DNA of 64,000 bases from Lachnospiraceae bacterium UBA5899 (GTDB taxonomy: Bacteria > Bacillota > Clostridia > Lachnospirales > Lachnospiraceae): positions 1 through 64,000 of the forward strand of contig DJEL01000020.1 in the NCBI GenBank assembly GCA_002432425.1, read 5' to 3'. Below the pieces are notes generated by a model. It made no database searches, was not told where the DNA came from, and worked only from the letters and a program-made list of their open reading frames with translations. This document shows, piece after piece, positions 35,017-44,009 of the stretch; position 1 is the first letter of the stretch, and each line of letters begins with the position of its first letter. Position numbers and translations under genes: made by a program.

Positions 35017-37059
35017 TTAAATGGACGTAAAGTCAATCAAATAAAATAATCCGTCTTCCGATTTGGACGGAAGTTTCTTTTGAAAGGCTTCACTCTGCCA
35101 GATATCCGTATGGCTGTCCACGCAGACAGCCGCCTGTTTTAACACATCCGCATCCTCGTAAATATCCCCGAGCCGGAACCGGAACGCACCGCTCTGCCGG
35201 ATGCCGGTAAGCTCTCCGGGGCCGCGCATTTTCAGGTCTTCATTGGCAATATAGAAACCGTCGTTGGAATGATTTAAGATGTCCAGACGCTTCTTTGTGG
35301 CATCGGAATTGCCGGTATTTAAGAAGATACAGTAGCTCTGGAATTTGCCGCGTCCTACGCGTCCTCTTAACTGGTGAAGCTGTGCCAGTCCGAACCGCTC
35401 CGCGTTTTCCACCATCATCACCGTGGCATTGGGTACATTGATACCTACCTCAATAACCGTGGTGGAAACCAGAATGTCGATGTTTCCGGCAGCAAATTCT
35501 TCCATGATGCGGTTCTTTTCCGCCGGTTTCATCTTGCCGTACAGTCTTGCAATGCGCACACTTTCCGGAAAATACGCCTTCAGCTTTTCCGTATAGTCCG
35601 TGACATTTTCCAAATCCGTGGTTTCGCCTTCCTCCACCATGGGACAGATACAGTAAACCTGCCTGCCCTCGGCAATCTGTTTTTCCATGAAGGCATATGC
35701 CTTTGGTCGGTATTCCTCACCCACCACACAGTTTTTAATGGGAATTCTGCCGCCCGGCAGTTCGTCGATGACGGACACCTGCAAATCGCCGTAGAGAATA
35801 ATGGCAAGGGTGCGGGGAATGGGGGTCGCACTCATCACCAGCACATGGGGATGGTTGCCCTTTTCCTTTAAGGTCTCCCTCTGTCTTACGCCGAAACGGT
35901 GCTGCTCGTCCGTTACCACCAGCGCCAGCTTCTTAAAGTGCACCTTGTCCTGAATGACCGCATGGGTACCGATTACCAGATTGGCGCTGCCGTCCTCTAT
36001 CTGCCGGTATACCTCCCTTTTGGCTGCCGCCGTCTGGGAACCGGACAAAAACACCGGTACAAAGGGCAGGTTCTGCTCCTTTGTGAGCCGTAAAATCTCT
36101 TCGTAATGTTGTCTTGCCAGCACTTCCGTGGGTGCCATAAGCGCGCCCTGATAGCCGTTTGTCACACACAAAAGAAGCGCCCAGAACGCCACGATGGTTT
36201 TACCGGAACCCACATCGCCCTGCACCAGACGGCTCATAACCGCATCCCCCGTCATGTCCGCAAGGATTTCCCCGATGACCTTGTTCTGGGCACCGGTAAG
36301 CTTATAGGGAAGCCGTTCTAAGAACCGCACGCACTCCGCCGTTTCCACCATGGGACAGGTGTTTTTTTCCTTTTCCGTCAGCATTTTGGACTGCTGCATC
36401 ATCAAAATAAACAGGAAAAATTCATCAAACACAAGCCGCTTTCTGGCACGGGCAAGGCTTTCTTTGTTCTCCGGGAAATGAATTTCCGCCAGAGCCTCCC
36501 CGTAAGGCATGAGCCCTTCTTTTTTTAAGATTTCTTCCGGCAGAAATTCCTCCGGCATGGGGCACAGGGAAAGCACCTGCTTCACGGCTTTGGAGATATT
36601 CTTGCTGGTAATGCCCTTGGTAACCGGATATTTCGGCTGGATAAACGCCATCAGCTCCCGGTATTCCTCTTCCTTATACATACGGGGCTGTTCCATCTGA
36701 TTGTTGTTTTTGAGCCTGCCGCGGAACAGCATGAACTGTCCCGGTTTCAGTGCTTTCTGCAAAAAGGGCATGTTAAAAAACGTCAGTGTCAACGCCCCTG
36801 ACGCATCTCTTACCTTCACCTTCAGAATGGACAGATGCTTTACCCTCGTCACCGTGGGGGCAAGCATCACAATGCCCCTTACAGTGACAAGTTCACCCGG
36901 CTTTGCCTCACTGATGAGCACCGGCTCCGTAAAGGTTTCATAGTCCCTCGGGAAAAAGAACAAAAGATCCTTTACCGTATGAATATTTAATTTTGCAAAA
37001 AGAGTGGCGGATTTCTCCCCCACTCCTTTGATTGTGGTAATATCAGACTGTAAATTCAT
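35017..37059 (-). CDS. recG: ATP-dependent DNA helicase RecG
   Basis: Branch-migrating helicase that rescues stalled replication forks. The 680-residue protein has the N-terminal wedge/OB domain (about 50-125, LVTVRGIVMLAP), Walker A GDVGSGKT at 281-288, and DEQH at 384-387, followed by the helicase C-terminal domain with the Q-rich RGRVGRG. It follows the FakA gene by 23 bases. Confidence 0.96.
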   Translation of the reverse strand: MNLQSDITTIKGVGEKSATLFAKLNIHTVKDLLFFFPRDYETFTEPVLISEAKPGELVTVRGIVMLAPTVTRVKHLSILKVKVRDASGALTLTFFNMPFLQKALKPGQFMLFRGRLKNNNQMEQPRMYKEEEYRELMAFIQPKYPVTKGITSKNISKAVKQVLSLCPMPEEFLPEEILKKEGLMPYGEALAEIHFPENKESLARARKRLVFDEFFLFILMMQQSKMLTEKEKNTCPMVETAECVRFLERLPYKLTGAQNKVIGEILADMTGDAVMSRLVQGDVGSGKTIVAFWALLLCVTNGYQGALMAPTEVLARQHYEEILRLTKEQNLPFVPVFLSGSQTAAAKREVYRQIEDGSANLVIGTHAVIQDKVHFKKLALVVTDEQHRFGVRQRETLKEKGNHPHVLVMSATPIPRTLAIILYGDLQVSVIDELPGGRIPIKNCVVGEEYRPKAYAFMEKQIAEGRQVYCICPMVEEGETTDLENVTDYTEKLKAYFPESVRIARLYGKMKPAEKNRIMEEFAAGNIDILVSTTVIEVGINVPNATVMMVENAERFGLAQLHQLRGRVGRGKFQSYCIFLNTGNSDATKKRLDILNHSNDGFYIANEDLKMRGPGELTGIRQSGAFRFRLGDIYEDADVLKQAAVCVDSHTDIWQSEAFQKKLPSKSEDGLFYLIDFTSI

Positions 37060-37082
37060 AATCTTACCTGTTATTTTTCTGT

Positions 37083-38765
37083 TTATTCTGCGGAAATGAC
37101 ATAGTAGTAAATAGGCTGTCCGCCGTACTGCAGCTCAATGTCGCAGTTTACGAATTTCTCAGCCAGTGCATCGCGCATCTTTTCGGCATCTTCTTTGGTA
37201 ACATCGCTACCGTAGTAAATACTTAACAGCTCTAAACCATCCGTCATCATAGCATTGACCATGTCCATGGTAACTTCCCAGATATCCTTGCCTACCGCTA
37301 AAATACCGGCATCGCCGATACCCATATAATCGCCCTGGCAGATAACCTTGTCATCAATCTGGGTGTCTCTTACGGCATAGGTAACTTCACCGGTCTTTAC
37401 GTTGCCGATTTCCGCCTTCATGGTCTCTTCGTTTTCTTCGGCGGATAAATCGGGAATGTAGTTAATAATGGCGGTAATGCCCTGCGGTACGGTCTTGGTG
37501 GGAATGACGATAACTTTCTTGTCTTCCACCAAACCGACTGCCTGGTTGGCTGCCAGAATGACGTTTTTATTGTTGGGAAGGATAAATACCGTATCGGCAT
37601 TTACCTTATCAATGGCGTTTAACATGTCTTCGGTGGAAGGATTCATGGTCTGTCCGCCTTCGATAATGTAGTCAACACCCAGTCCTTTAAAGATTTCATT
37701 CATGCCGTCACCGATGGAAACTGCCACAAATCCGGCACTCTTGCGCTCTGCGGGAGCTGCCTGTTCCTGTGCCTTGGCTTCTTCCTGTGCGGCTTTCTGC
37801 TTTTCTGCTTCCTTGAACAGCTTCTCCTGATGCTCTAAGCGCATATTGTCAATCTTCATATTGGAAAGTGCACCGTATTTCAAAGCTCTCTGGATAGCCA
37901 GTCCGGGATCATTTGTGTGAACATGAACCTTTACCACATCCTCATCCGCTACGCAGACAATGGAGTCACCGATGGACTCTAAGAATGCCTTAAAATCCAT
38001 TTCCTGTTTGATATTGAACGGTCTGTTTAAGAGAATGATAAACTCTGTGCAGTAACCGAATTTAATCTCTGCTTCCTCTGTCTGCGCCGGCTTTGCTTCA
38101 CCGTCAGCCTTAGGAGTTTCCGTAATGGTGTAGTCCACTTCCTTGCCGAGGAATGCATCGTAAGCGCCTGCCATCACTTCTACAAGTCCCTGTCCGCCGG
38201 AGTCTACAACCCCAGCCTGTTTCAGTACCGGCAAAAGCTCGGGCGTCTGGCTTAAGACATAGCGGGCATGTTCTAATACATCACCCATGAATGCTGCCAT
38301 ATCTTCCGCACCGTCCTCAGTAAGCTCCTTCGCCTTGTCGGAAATACCCTTTGCTACAGTAAGAATGGTGCCTTCCTTCGGCTTCATAACTGCCTTGTAA
38401 GCGGTTTCCACTGCTTTTTCGTAAGCTTCTGTCAGGTCTGTGATACCGATTATTTCCTTTTCTTTAATGCTCTTGGTCAGACCTCTTAACAACTGGGATA
38501 AAATAACACCGGAGTTACCTCTGGCTCCTCGTAAGGAACCTCCTGAAATTGCCTTGCACAAAGCGGCCATATCCGGTTCTTCACCGAGTGCCACCACTTC
38601 TTTGGCTGCAGACATAATGGTAAGTGTCATGTTGGTTCCTGTGTCTCCGTCGGGAACGGGGAAAACGTTTAATTCGTTAATCAGTTCCTTCTTGGATTCC
38701 AAGTTTTTTGCTCCGGCTAAGAACATCTTTGCAAGCATCTTAGCGTCGATCGTATTTAAAGCCAC
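37083..38765 (-). CDS. fakA: Fatty acid kinase catalytic subunit (DAK2 domain)
   Basis: Phosphorylates fatty acids carried by a FakB/DegV protein, feeding exogenous fatty acids into phospholipid synthesis. The 560-residue protein has an N-terminal DAK2 ATP domain with NVFPVPDGDTGTNMT and GARGNSGVILSQ, and a C-terminal DegV-like/FakA-C domain from about 330. It starts at GTG 38765 with AAGGAGG at 7 bases. It follows the Asp23 gene by 12 bases, the common asp23-fakA-recG order. Confidence 0.92.
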   Translation of the reverse strand: MALNTIDAKMLAKMFLAGAKNLESKKELINELNVFPVPDGDTGTNMTLTIMSAAKEVVALGEEPDMAALCKAISGGSLRGARGNSGVILSQLLRGLTKSIKEKEIIGITDLTEAYEKAVETAYKAVMKPKEGTILTVAKGISDKAKELTEDGAEDMAAFMGDVLEHARYVLSQTPELLPVLKQAGVVDSGGQGLVEVMAGAYDAFLGKEVDYTITETPKADGEAKPAQTEEAEIKFGYCTEFIILLNRPFNIKQEMDFKAFLESIGDSIVCVADEDVVKVHVHTNDPGLAIQRALKYGALSNMKIDNMRLEHQEKLFKEAEKQKAAQEEAKAQEQAAPAERKSAGFVAVSIGDGMNEIFKGLGVDYIIEGGQTMNPSTEDMLNAIDKVNADTVFILPNNKNVILAANQAVGLVEDKKVIVIPTKTVPQGITAIINYIPDLSAEENEETMKAEIGNVKTGEVTYAVRDTQIDDKVICQGDYMGIGDAGILAVGKDIWEVTMDMVNAMMTDGLELLSIYYGSDVTKEDAEKMRDALAEKFVNCDIELQYGGQPIYYYVISAE

Positions 38766-38777
38766 GGTAAATCCTCC

Positions 38778-39137
38778 TTAATCAATCACTCTTACACCTT
38801 CAACAAAGATGTTAATTTTTTCAATTTCAATTCCGGTAAATTCTTCCACTTTATATTTCACATTGTCAATCAGATTGTCGGAAACAGCTAAAATGCTGAC
38901 ACCATATGCCACGATAACGTGAAAATTCAGAGTAAGCTTATTGTTATTTAAGGAAACGGCAATTCCTCTTGTCAGACTATCTTTCTTTAAAAGCCTGGCA
39001 ATACCGTCTTTTGCGGAAAAGCCAGCCATTCCCACGATACCAAAACATTCCATGGCAACCGTACCTGCATACTGGGCAATAACTTCGTTGTCAATCGTAA
39101 TGTTACCCATGTGGGTATTCATAGAAGATCCTTTCAT
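38778..39137 (-). CDS. Asp23/Gls24 family protein (YloU)
   Basis: A 119-residue envelope-associated protein of the Asp23/Gls24 family, of the YloU type. ATG 39137 has an excellent AAGGAGG site; an earlier in-frame start at 39158 is less likely. The family pattern includes IAQYAGTVAMECFGIVGM and the C-terminal VEEFTGIEIEKINIFVEGVRV. It is the first gene of the asp23-fakA-recG-degV unit, and its conserved position beside fakA suggests a lipid-linked job. Confidence 0.9.
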   Translation of the reverse strand: MKGSSMNTHMGNITIDNEVIAQYAGTVAMECFGIVGMAGFSAKDGIARLLKKDSLTRGIAVSLNNNKLTLNFHVIVAYGVSILAVSDNLIDNVKYKVEEFTGIEIEKINIFVEGVRVID

Positions 39138-39183
39138 GTAATACCTCCTTTTTACCATATGCTAATTTGTCATAGCTAAATGT

Positions 39184-39189
39184 ATTATA
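39184..39189 (-). promoter_or_regulatory. -10 box of the asp23-fakA-recG unit
   Basis: Minus strand TATAAT at 39184-39189, 46 bases before the ATG at 39137. The -35 region is weak (TTTCTT). Confidence 0.45.
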
Positions 39190-39251
39190 ACTGCTTTTCC
39201 ATAAAAAAGAAATATAAAAATTGAAAAAAAAGAAAAATCTTATAATTTTGC

Positions 39252-39280
39252 TTGCATTCCGAAATGTTTTCTGTTAATAT
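39252..39280 (+). promoter_or_regulatory. Promoter of rpmB
   Basis: TTGCAT (39252-39257) and TAATAT (39275-39280) with a 17-base spacer, 56 bases before the rpmB ATG. Divergent from the asp23 promoter region. Confidence 0.7.
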
Positions 39281-39336
39281 ATCAATGTTGCGAGTTTAAA
39301 GATAACTGATGCGAAAGCATTTGAGGAGGTGTCAAG

Positions 39337-39522
39337 ATGGCTAAATGTGATATTTGTGGAAAAGGCGTTCATTTCGGTAACAACGTAAGCCATTCTCATA
39401 GAAGATCTAACAGAATTTGGAATTCCAACGTTAGAAGCGTAAAGTGCAAAGTAAACGGTGGTTCCAAGAGAATGCATGTCTGCACAAACTGCTTAAAGTC
39501 CGGTGTTGTTGAACGTGCTTAA
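39337..39522 (+). CDS. rpmB: 50S ribosomal protein L28
   Basis: A 61-residue ribosomal protein of the large subunit. It is the zinc-binding version: C4 and C7 in CDIC, C49 and C52 in CTNC form a four-cysteine ribbon, so L28 is in its zinc-replete form here. GAGGAGGTG lies 8 bases before the ATG. Monocistronic with its own promoter and terminator, diverging from the asp23 unit as in other Firmicutes. Confidence 0.98.
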   Translation: MAKCDICGKGVHFGNNVSHSHRRSNRIWNSNVRSVKCKVNGGSKRMHVCTNCLKSGVVERA

Positions 39523-39551
39523 TTGATTGTAAATAAAAATGAAACCAAAAG

Positions 39552-39577
39552 AAAGCCGGTGTTTTACACCGGCTTTT
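39552..39577. terminator. Bidirectional terminator between rpmB and the J-domain gene
   Basis: AAAGCCGGTGT (39552-39562) and ACACCGGCTTT (39566-39576) form a strong GC-rich hairpin followed by T in both directions. The stop codon of the convergent J-domain gene lies within its loop. Confidence 0.9.
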
Positions 39578-40112
39578 GTTCTGCTCTTTTTCTTCTTTCA
39601 TATTCACGGTTGATGAGTTGCACCATCTCTTCGTCCCCGCACAGGTTGTCCGGGTGGAAAATCTTTAGAAGCTCTTTATACCGCTTCCGCAAGGTAATGG
39701 GATTGCTGACGCCCTTAAACAGCACGGCAATCACATCGTCCGGCTTTTCATTCCGCACCACACCGCTCTTCCAGATATCCTGCTCCGTCTTAAAACGGTA
39801 CTTTTCTTTCCGTAAGGCTTCCTTTTCTTCTTCCAGGCGTTTGAAACCGTTCTGCAGAATTTCCATTTTCTTATCGAAAAACAGGGTTTCGTCTTTCAGG
39901 CGCTTGTGCTCCAAAACCATTTTGTGGTTCAAAAGGTCTATTTCCTTCCGAAACTGGGTTCTTTCGCGTATCAGCTTTTCCCTGTCCTCTTTCAAAGCCT
40001 TTTTCTCATTCTCGATGCGTACCGTTTCCTTAAACAGAAAGTGTTTCAGTTCCTTTAACGCATCTTCATCTTCTCCCCATAATGCATCCAGATTTCTTGC
40101 GTCTATATCCAT
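39564..40112 (-). CDS. Coiled-coil protein with C-terminal J domain
   Basis: A 182-residue protein: residues 15-110 are a long charged coiled coil (KKALKEDREKLIRERTQF and onward), and the C-terminus has a short J domain with the DnaK-stimulating HPD at 153-155 in LLKIFHPDNL. Most J proteins carry the J domain first, so the order is reversed. It would recruit the Hsp70 DnaK to a target bound by the coil; the target is unknown. Confidence 0.75.
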   Translation of the reverse strand: MDIDARNLDALWGEDEDALKELKHFLFKETVRIENEKKALKEDREKLIRERTQFRKEIDLLNHKMVLEHKRLKDETLFFDKKMEILQNGFKRLEEEKEALRKEKYRFKTEQDIWKSGVVRNEKPDDVIAVLFKGVSNPITLRKRYKELLKIFHPDNLCGDEEMVQLINREYERRKRAEQKPV

Positions 40113-40127
40113 GCTTCCTCCGAAACG

Positions 40128-40274
40128 CTAACAGCAGTCGTAACAGTTATAACCGACAAACAACAACAGGGCGATAATAATGATACCCACCAGGTCGTTT
40201 CTAAGAAACAGCATAATCAGCATTCCTAAGGCAATCAGCATAGCCATGAGCCCTATCAGCTTTCTTTTATTCAT
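40128..40274 (-). CDS. Small membrane protein, 48 residues
   Basis: ATG 40274 with GGGG spaced 8 bases upstream gives 48 residues consisting almost entirely of two hydrophobic segments (IGLMAMLIALGMLIMLFL and LVGIIIIALLLFVGY) and ending in a Cys-Asp-Cys-Cys. I recognise no family. It lies 15 bases before the J-domain gene. A GTG 40310 start would add a basic stretch and is less likely. Confidence 0.5.
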   Translation of the reverse strand: MNKRKLIGLMAMLIALGMLIMLFLRNDLVGIIIIALLLFVGYNCYDCC

Positions 40275-40385
40275 ATCCTTCTTCCCCTTTTTATGCACCG
40301 GGTATCCCACAGAGTCCTCACAGGGTATCCCTATAGTTTAGGATATGAAGCTGTACTTTCTTTGTTTCCTGCCGGTTAAAAAAGA

Positions 40386-40790
40386 TTACTGTTCAGCAGG
40401 AAATGCTGCGTCCACCGCTTCCTTATCGTCAATCTTTTCTTCTTCCTTATCCTTCTTGCCGAATCTGTCTAAAATGTCAGGCACCATGTCCAAAATCTTG
40501 GTAACGGTATCCTGATTTTTAATATTGACCAGTCTGGCGCTTCCGTTCTTGCCGATTACCAGTACGGCACTGGGAGTCATCTTTCCTCCGAGACCGCCTG
40601 CTCCGTTCTGGGTCTTCTTTTCATCGTTGACACCCGCTCCGGCGCCTACACCGAAAGACACATCCACAAGAGGTAAAATAATGGTGTCGCCAATCTGGGT
40701 TGCTTCCCCTACTACGGTTTTGGTGGAAAGGATGGTATCCATTCCCTTTAATAATGAGTCTACTACACCGCTGAACTGATTTTCTGCCAC
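40386..40790 (-). CDS. GerW-family sporulation protein (YtfJ)
   Basis: A 134-residue protein of the GerW/YtfJ family, linked in Bacillus to germination through the spore inner region. Motifs: GVVDSLLKGMDTILSTKTVVGE, a glycine-rich VSFGVGAGAG, and GKMTPSAVLVIGKNG split across residues 55-85. It starts at GTG 40790 with GGGAGG upstream, 3 bases after the DUF2953 gene, so the two are coupled. Confidence 0.9.
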   Translation of the reverse strand: MAENQFSGVVDSLLKGMDTILSTKTVVGEATQIGDTIILPLVDVSFGVGAGAGVNDEKKTQNGAGGLGGKMTPSAVLVIGKNGSARLVNIKNQDTVTKILDMVPDILDRFGKKDKEEEKIDDKEAVDAAFPAEQ

Positions 40791-40793
40791 TTG

Positions 40794-41717
40794 TTAATCC
40801 TCCCTTTTCATCTCTTTTAAGAATACTTTAAGCTGCTTGTCCAATAAAATTTTAATGCCGTGGCGAAGGAGCGTTGCCACCCTCACTTTGCCTTTTACAG
40901 AAAGTTCACCGTCCAGAACCTTGTTTTCAAAGTCTGCGGTGAAAGAAATCCTGTCCTCTATGACCGGATAAAGCATGCCGTATACGGCGCACACATAACC
41001 GGTGGTATCCGGGGAACCTGTGCCGCACACAACGCGAGCGGTAAGCACCTTGGGCTTTATGCTCTTTAAGACGGCAAATATTCTTTCCTTTGTTCTTTTT
41101 AAGAACAGTCGGTTTTCTTCCGCCGTCAGGCGTTCTTTATAATACTCTACATTATCCCGGATATTCTCCATTTTATCACAGAGCCAGGAAATTGTGAAGC
41201 GGGCTTTCTTTTCCGAGCCCTTCTCCAGTTTGTCCGCAGCCTGTTTTTCTGATGTTTTATCTCCTGCGCTGCCGGTTTCCGCCGAAGCCCGGTCCGTTTT
41301 TTTCGTTCCGTTTTCCTCCGTCTGCTGCTGCGGCGTTTTCCGTTTTTCTGCGGTTTTCGCATCCGCCGGTGCCGGTTGCCTTGCTTCTTTCACCGGCTCT
41401 GCCGTTTTGCCTTTGTCTGCTTTCTCAGGCTTTACCGCTTTGTCTTTGTCCACCTTCCGGGAACTCTTTAACTTTATGCCGAGAAGCCGCAGTGCCCAGC
41501 GGTTCTCATTGCCCGCACGCTGCCATTTGAAAGAAAGGAGCGGATACAGAAAGCTGACCGCCGCCACACCCTCTATCCTGTCTGCCTCTTTTTCTCCCGA
41601 AGCCCTGTACCGGATAGGTACGAAAAGCACCGCCAGTACCGTCAGTATCAGAAGTGCCAGCAAAACGAGCAGGACGATACCGATAACGGCTAAAATCTGT
41701 AAAATCACATGCCACAT
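40794..41717 (-). CDS. DUF2953 domain-containing membrane protein
   Basis: A 307-residue protein from ATG 41717 (AAAGGAT upstream). A hydrophobic N-terminal segment (ILAVIGIVLLVLLALLIL) anchors it; a Lys/Glu/Ala-rich linker with tandem charged repeats covers about 90-180; the C-terminal DUF2953 domain ends at 307. In many Firmicutes DUF2953 is next to a GerW/YtfJ gene, which is seen here too (3-base spacing), suggesting joint work in the spore envelope. Function is unknown. Confidence 0.82.
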   Translation of the reverse strand: MWHVILQILAVIGIVLLVLLALLILTVLAVLFVPIRYRASGEKEADRIEGVAAVSFLYPLLSFKWQRAGNENRWALRLLGIKLKSSRKVDKDKAVKPEKADKGKTAEPVKEARQPAPADAKTAEKRKTPQQQTEENGTKKTDRASAETGSAGDKTSEKQAADKLEKGSEKKARFTISWLCDKMENIRDNVEYYKERLTAEENRLFLKRTKERIFAVLKSIKPKVLTARVVCGTGSPDTTGYVCAVYGMLYPVIEDRISFTADFENKVLDGELSVKGKVRVATLLRHGIKILLDKQLKVFLKEMKRED

Positions 41718-41718
41718 A

Positions 41719-42033
41719 TTATTGTATCCTTTCGGATAAAAAATCCCTAAGCCTGCAGTCTCCCCGCTTTGCAAAGCACTCCTCCGCAATTTTTTTCACC
41801 ACGTCCACTGCGTCGTCGTAATCCTCTGCAATACCTACAATATACGGATTTTCCGAAGCGTAAAACTCTTTGTTCAAGTCCTTTGCATTTCGGATATCCA
41901 GCTCGTCATCTGCACTCTGGGCAAATGCAATAATATAGGCATCCGGTATTTTCTTCTGCTTTTTTATCTTTTTCAGCAAAACCCCGGGCTTTTCCACCTT
42001 TTCGCCAATATATAAATCAGGATAAAATTCCAT
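41719..42033 (-). CDS. Conserved protein of unknown function
   Basis: A 104-residue soluble protein with AGGAGG before the ATG. Segments such as DAYIIAFAQSADDELDIRNAK suggest a small alpha/beta fold. I do not recognise a family. Its stop is one base before the DUF2953 start, indicating a single transcript with DUF2953 and gerW. Confidence 0.6.
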   Translation of the reverse strand: MEFYPDLYIGEKVEKPGVLLKKIKKQKKIPDAYIIAFAQSADDELDIRNAKDLNKEFYASENPYIVGIAEDYDDAVDVVKKIAEECFAKRGDCRLRDFLSERIQ

Positions 42034-42049
42034 GCAGTCATCCTCCTGT

Positions 42050-42502
42050 TTAATACTGTTTTCGGGTGCCCCAAAGATTATTTTGCTTCAGTTTCAGATA
42101 CTCGTTGTACGCCTTTTCCAAAATCTGCTTTTCGTTGGAAAATTTCAAAAGGTGGTATGCCTCATGATACTTATAATATCCGGAATCCATAAAATATTCT
42201 TCACGTTGTGGTTTGCTGTAGTAGCTGTCCGCCATCATAAGATACCAGTGCACTTCTTTTTTCACAAAGTCCTCCGGTACGTTAAAGGTGTATTCACTCT
42301 TTCCCACGTATTTTACGATGACCGGTCTGGTACCTGACTCTTCCAGTACTTCACGCCGGGCAGTATCTTTGAACTCTTCGCCCTCTTCCACGGTTCCTTT
42401 GGGTAAAACCCAGCCTTCATACTTGTTTTTGAAATTCTTGTATAAAAGAAGAATTTTCCCCCGGAAAATAACCACACCGCCGCAACTAATTGCTTCAATC
42501 AT
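42050..42502 (-). CDS. Nudix hydrolase
   Basis: A 150-residue Nudix enzyme with the box GTVEEGEEFKDTARREVLEESG (given in parts: GTVEEGEEFKDTA, RREVLEESG) near 36-57, complete apart from the normal variation. The beginning AISCGGVVIFRGKILLLY fits MutT/RppH/Ap4A-type members. The substrate is unknown. It lies 16 bases before the next gene and may be first in that unit. Confidence 0.85.
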   Translation of the reverse strand: MIEAISCGGVVIFRGKILLLYKNFKNKYEGWVLPKGTVEEGEEFKDTARREVLEESGTRPVIVKYVGKSEYTFNVPEDFVKKEVHWYLMMADSYYSKPQREEYFMDSGYYKYHEAYHLLKFSNEKQILEKAYNEYLKLKQNNLWGTRKQY

Positions 42503-42587
42503 TGCAATGCCTCCTGCCGCTTCTGGTGTGTCAAATGAAAACTTGACCTATCCATAGTATAGACTATCCGGTCTTCTTTCGCAATAT

Positions 42588-44009
42588 TTAATTTTCCTGC
42601 TCAAAATAGGCACGGAATATTCTCTTTGCCATGGGAACCGCGTAATCGCCGCCGCTTCCGGCGCCCTCCACAATGATGGTCACCGCAATCTCCGGGTCCT
42701 CCACAGGAGCAAAGCCGGTAAACCAGGCATGGCTTTCGCCCTTGGTCTGTCCGTATTCGGCGGAGCCGGTTTTGCCCGCTACCGTAAATTCCAGGCCGGA
42801 CACCTTCTTTGCCGTGCCTTCCTCCACAACCGCCTTCATAAGCTCCGTCAGTGCTTCCGACTCTTCCGTTGTCATCACTCTTTTGCATTCCTCCGGTGAA
42901 AACTTCTTTACCACCGTTCCGTTCTCCGATGCCACATAATCAATCAGATAGGGCTTCATCATCACTCCGCCGTTGGCGATTGCCTGGGTAATCATATTCA
43001 GATGAAGCGGCGTCATCACCGTCGTTCCCTGACCGATGGCTGCCTGCAGACGTTCCGCATCGGTAAACTCTTCGGAATAGGAAAACCGGCTCTGGGTATA
43101 TAAAAACGAAACCGGCAGTTTCTCATTAAAGGAAAGTTCCTTTACCGTCTTTTCAAACATCTCCCTGTCAATCTGCATTCCCATATTGGCAAAGGAGGAA
43201 TTGCAGGACTTGGCAAAGGACTCCGTAAAGTCCACCTGTCCGTGGCTGGTACCGTGGTAACAGTTAATCCGGGCATTTGCCGTCTTAAAATAGCCGGGAC
43301 AGTTAAAGGTATAGGAAGCATATTCTTCCGGATACTGCCGCATATAACAGAGGGCTGTTACGATTTTAAAGGTGGATCCGGGCGGATACAGTCCCTGGGT
43401 TGCCCGGTTCATCAGCATGGCGCTGTCCGTATTTTCCGAAAGCTTATCCCAGTCCGCGGCAATGGTGTCCGGGTCGAAATCCGGTTTGGAAACCATGGCA
43501 ATCACCTTGCCGGTTTTCACTTCCGTTACTATCACGGCGCCCTTGTAATTGTCAAGTGCCTTGGAAGCTGCCTCCTGCACCGGCACCTGCAGGGTGGTAT
43601 AGACATTATCTCCCGGATTTTTCGCCCCGGTAGTTTCGTTTATCACTTTTTCCGACAGCGGAATGTTGGACTGGATAAGGTAGGCATTCGCCTGCGCCTC
43701 CACGCCCGTTTTTCCCCGGGTGGAATATCCCACTACATGGGAAAAGAGATTTCCGTAAGGGTACTTCCTTTCCTCCGCGCCGTTTTTTATCTCCGTTTCC
43801 GCCAGCACTTCCCCGCCGGAAGCATAAATGCTGCCCCGGTAATTCTGCGCCAGAAGGATTTTCTGCCGGGTGTTGTAGCTGTTGTTAAGCAAGTTCTGTC
43901 CGTTCTGTTTCACATACAGGCACAGATACGCAATCATGCCCAGAAACAGGAATACAAAACTGTACATCACCACATAGATGCTGCTGTTCTTTTCTTCAGG
44001 CTTTTTCAA
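42588..44009 (-). CDS. Class B penicillin-binding protein (transpeptidase)
   Basis: A 473-residue transpeptidase that cross-links peptidoglycan, with one N-terminal membrane helix (about 12-32) and the active motifs S212-TFK-K215, S268-C-N270 and K413-T-G415. It is short because the pedestal is compact, like PbpA/PbpI-type proteins. It starts at TTG 44009 with GGAGG 9 bases upstream and overlaps the FtsW/RodA gene by 14 bases, so the two form a polymerase-cross-linker pair. Confidence 0.9.
   Translation of the reverse strand: MKKPEEKNSSIYVVMYSFVFLFLGMIAYLCLYVKQNGQNLLNNSYNTRQKILLAQNYRGSIYASGGEVLAETEIKNGAEERKYPYGNLFSHVVGYSTRGKTGVEAQANAYLIQSNIPLSEKVINETTGAKNPGDNVYTTLQVPVQEAASKALDNYKGAVIVTEVKTGKVIAMVSKPDFDPDTIAADWDKLSENTDSAMLMNRATQGLYPPGSTFKIVTALCYMRQYPEEYASYTFNCPGYFKTANARINCYHGTSHGQVDFTESFAKSCNSSFANMGMQIDREMFEKTVKELSFNEKLPVSFLYTQSRFSYSEEFTDAERLQAAIGQGTTVMTPLHLNMITQAIANGGVMMKPYLIDYVASENGTVVKKFSPEECKRVMTTEESEALTELMKAVVEEGTAKKVSGLEFTVAGKTGSAEYGQTKGESHAWFTGFAPVEDPEIAVTIIVEGAGSGGDYAVPMAKRIFRAYFEQEN

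Noticed and set aside
39160..39180. GCTAA-rich stretch upstream of the asp23 gene as a copy of the enolase palindrome
   Set aside because: The arms do not match AGTTAGC/GCTAACT and the spacing differs.
39523..40131. 202-residue open frame on the plus strand
   Set aside because: It is antisense to the J-domain protein gene, is Ser/Phe/Arg-rich and has no ribosome site or family pattern.
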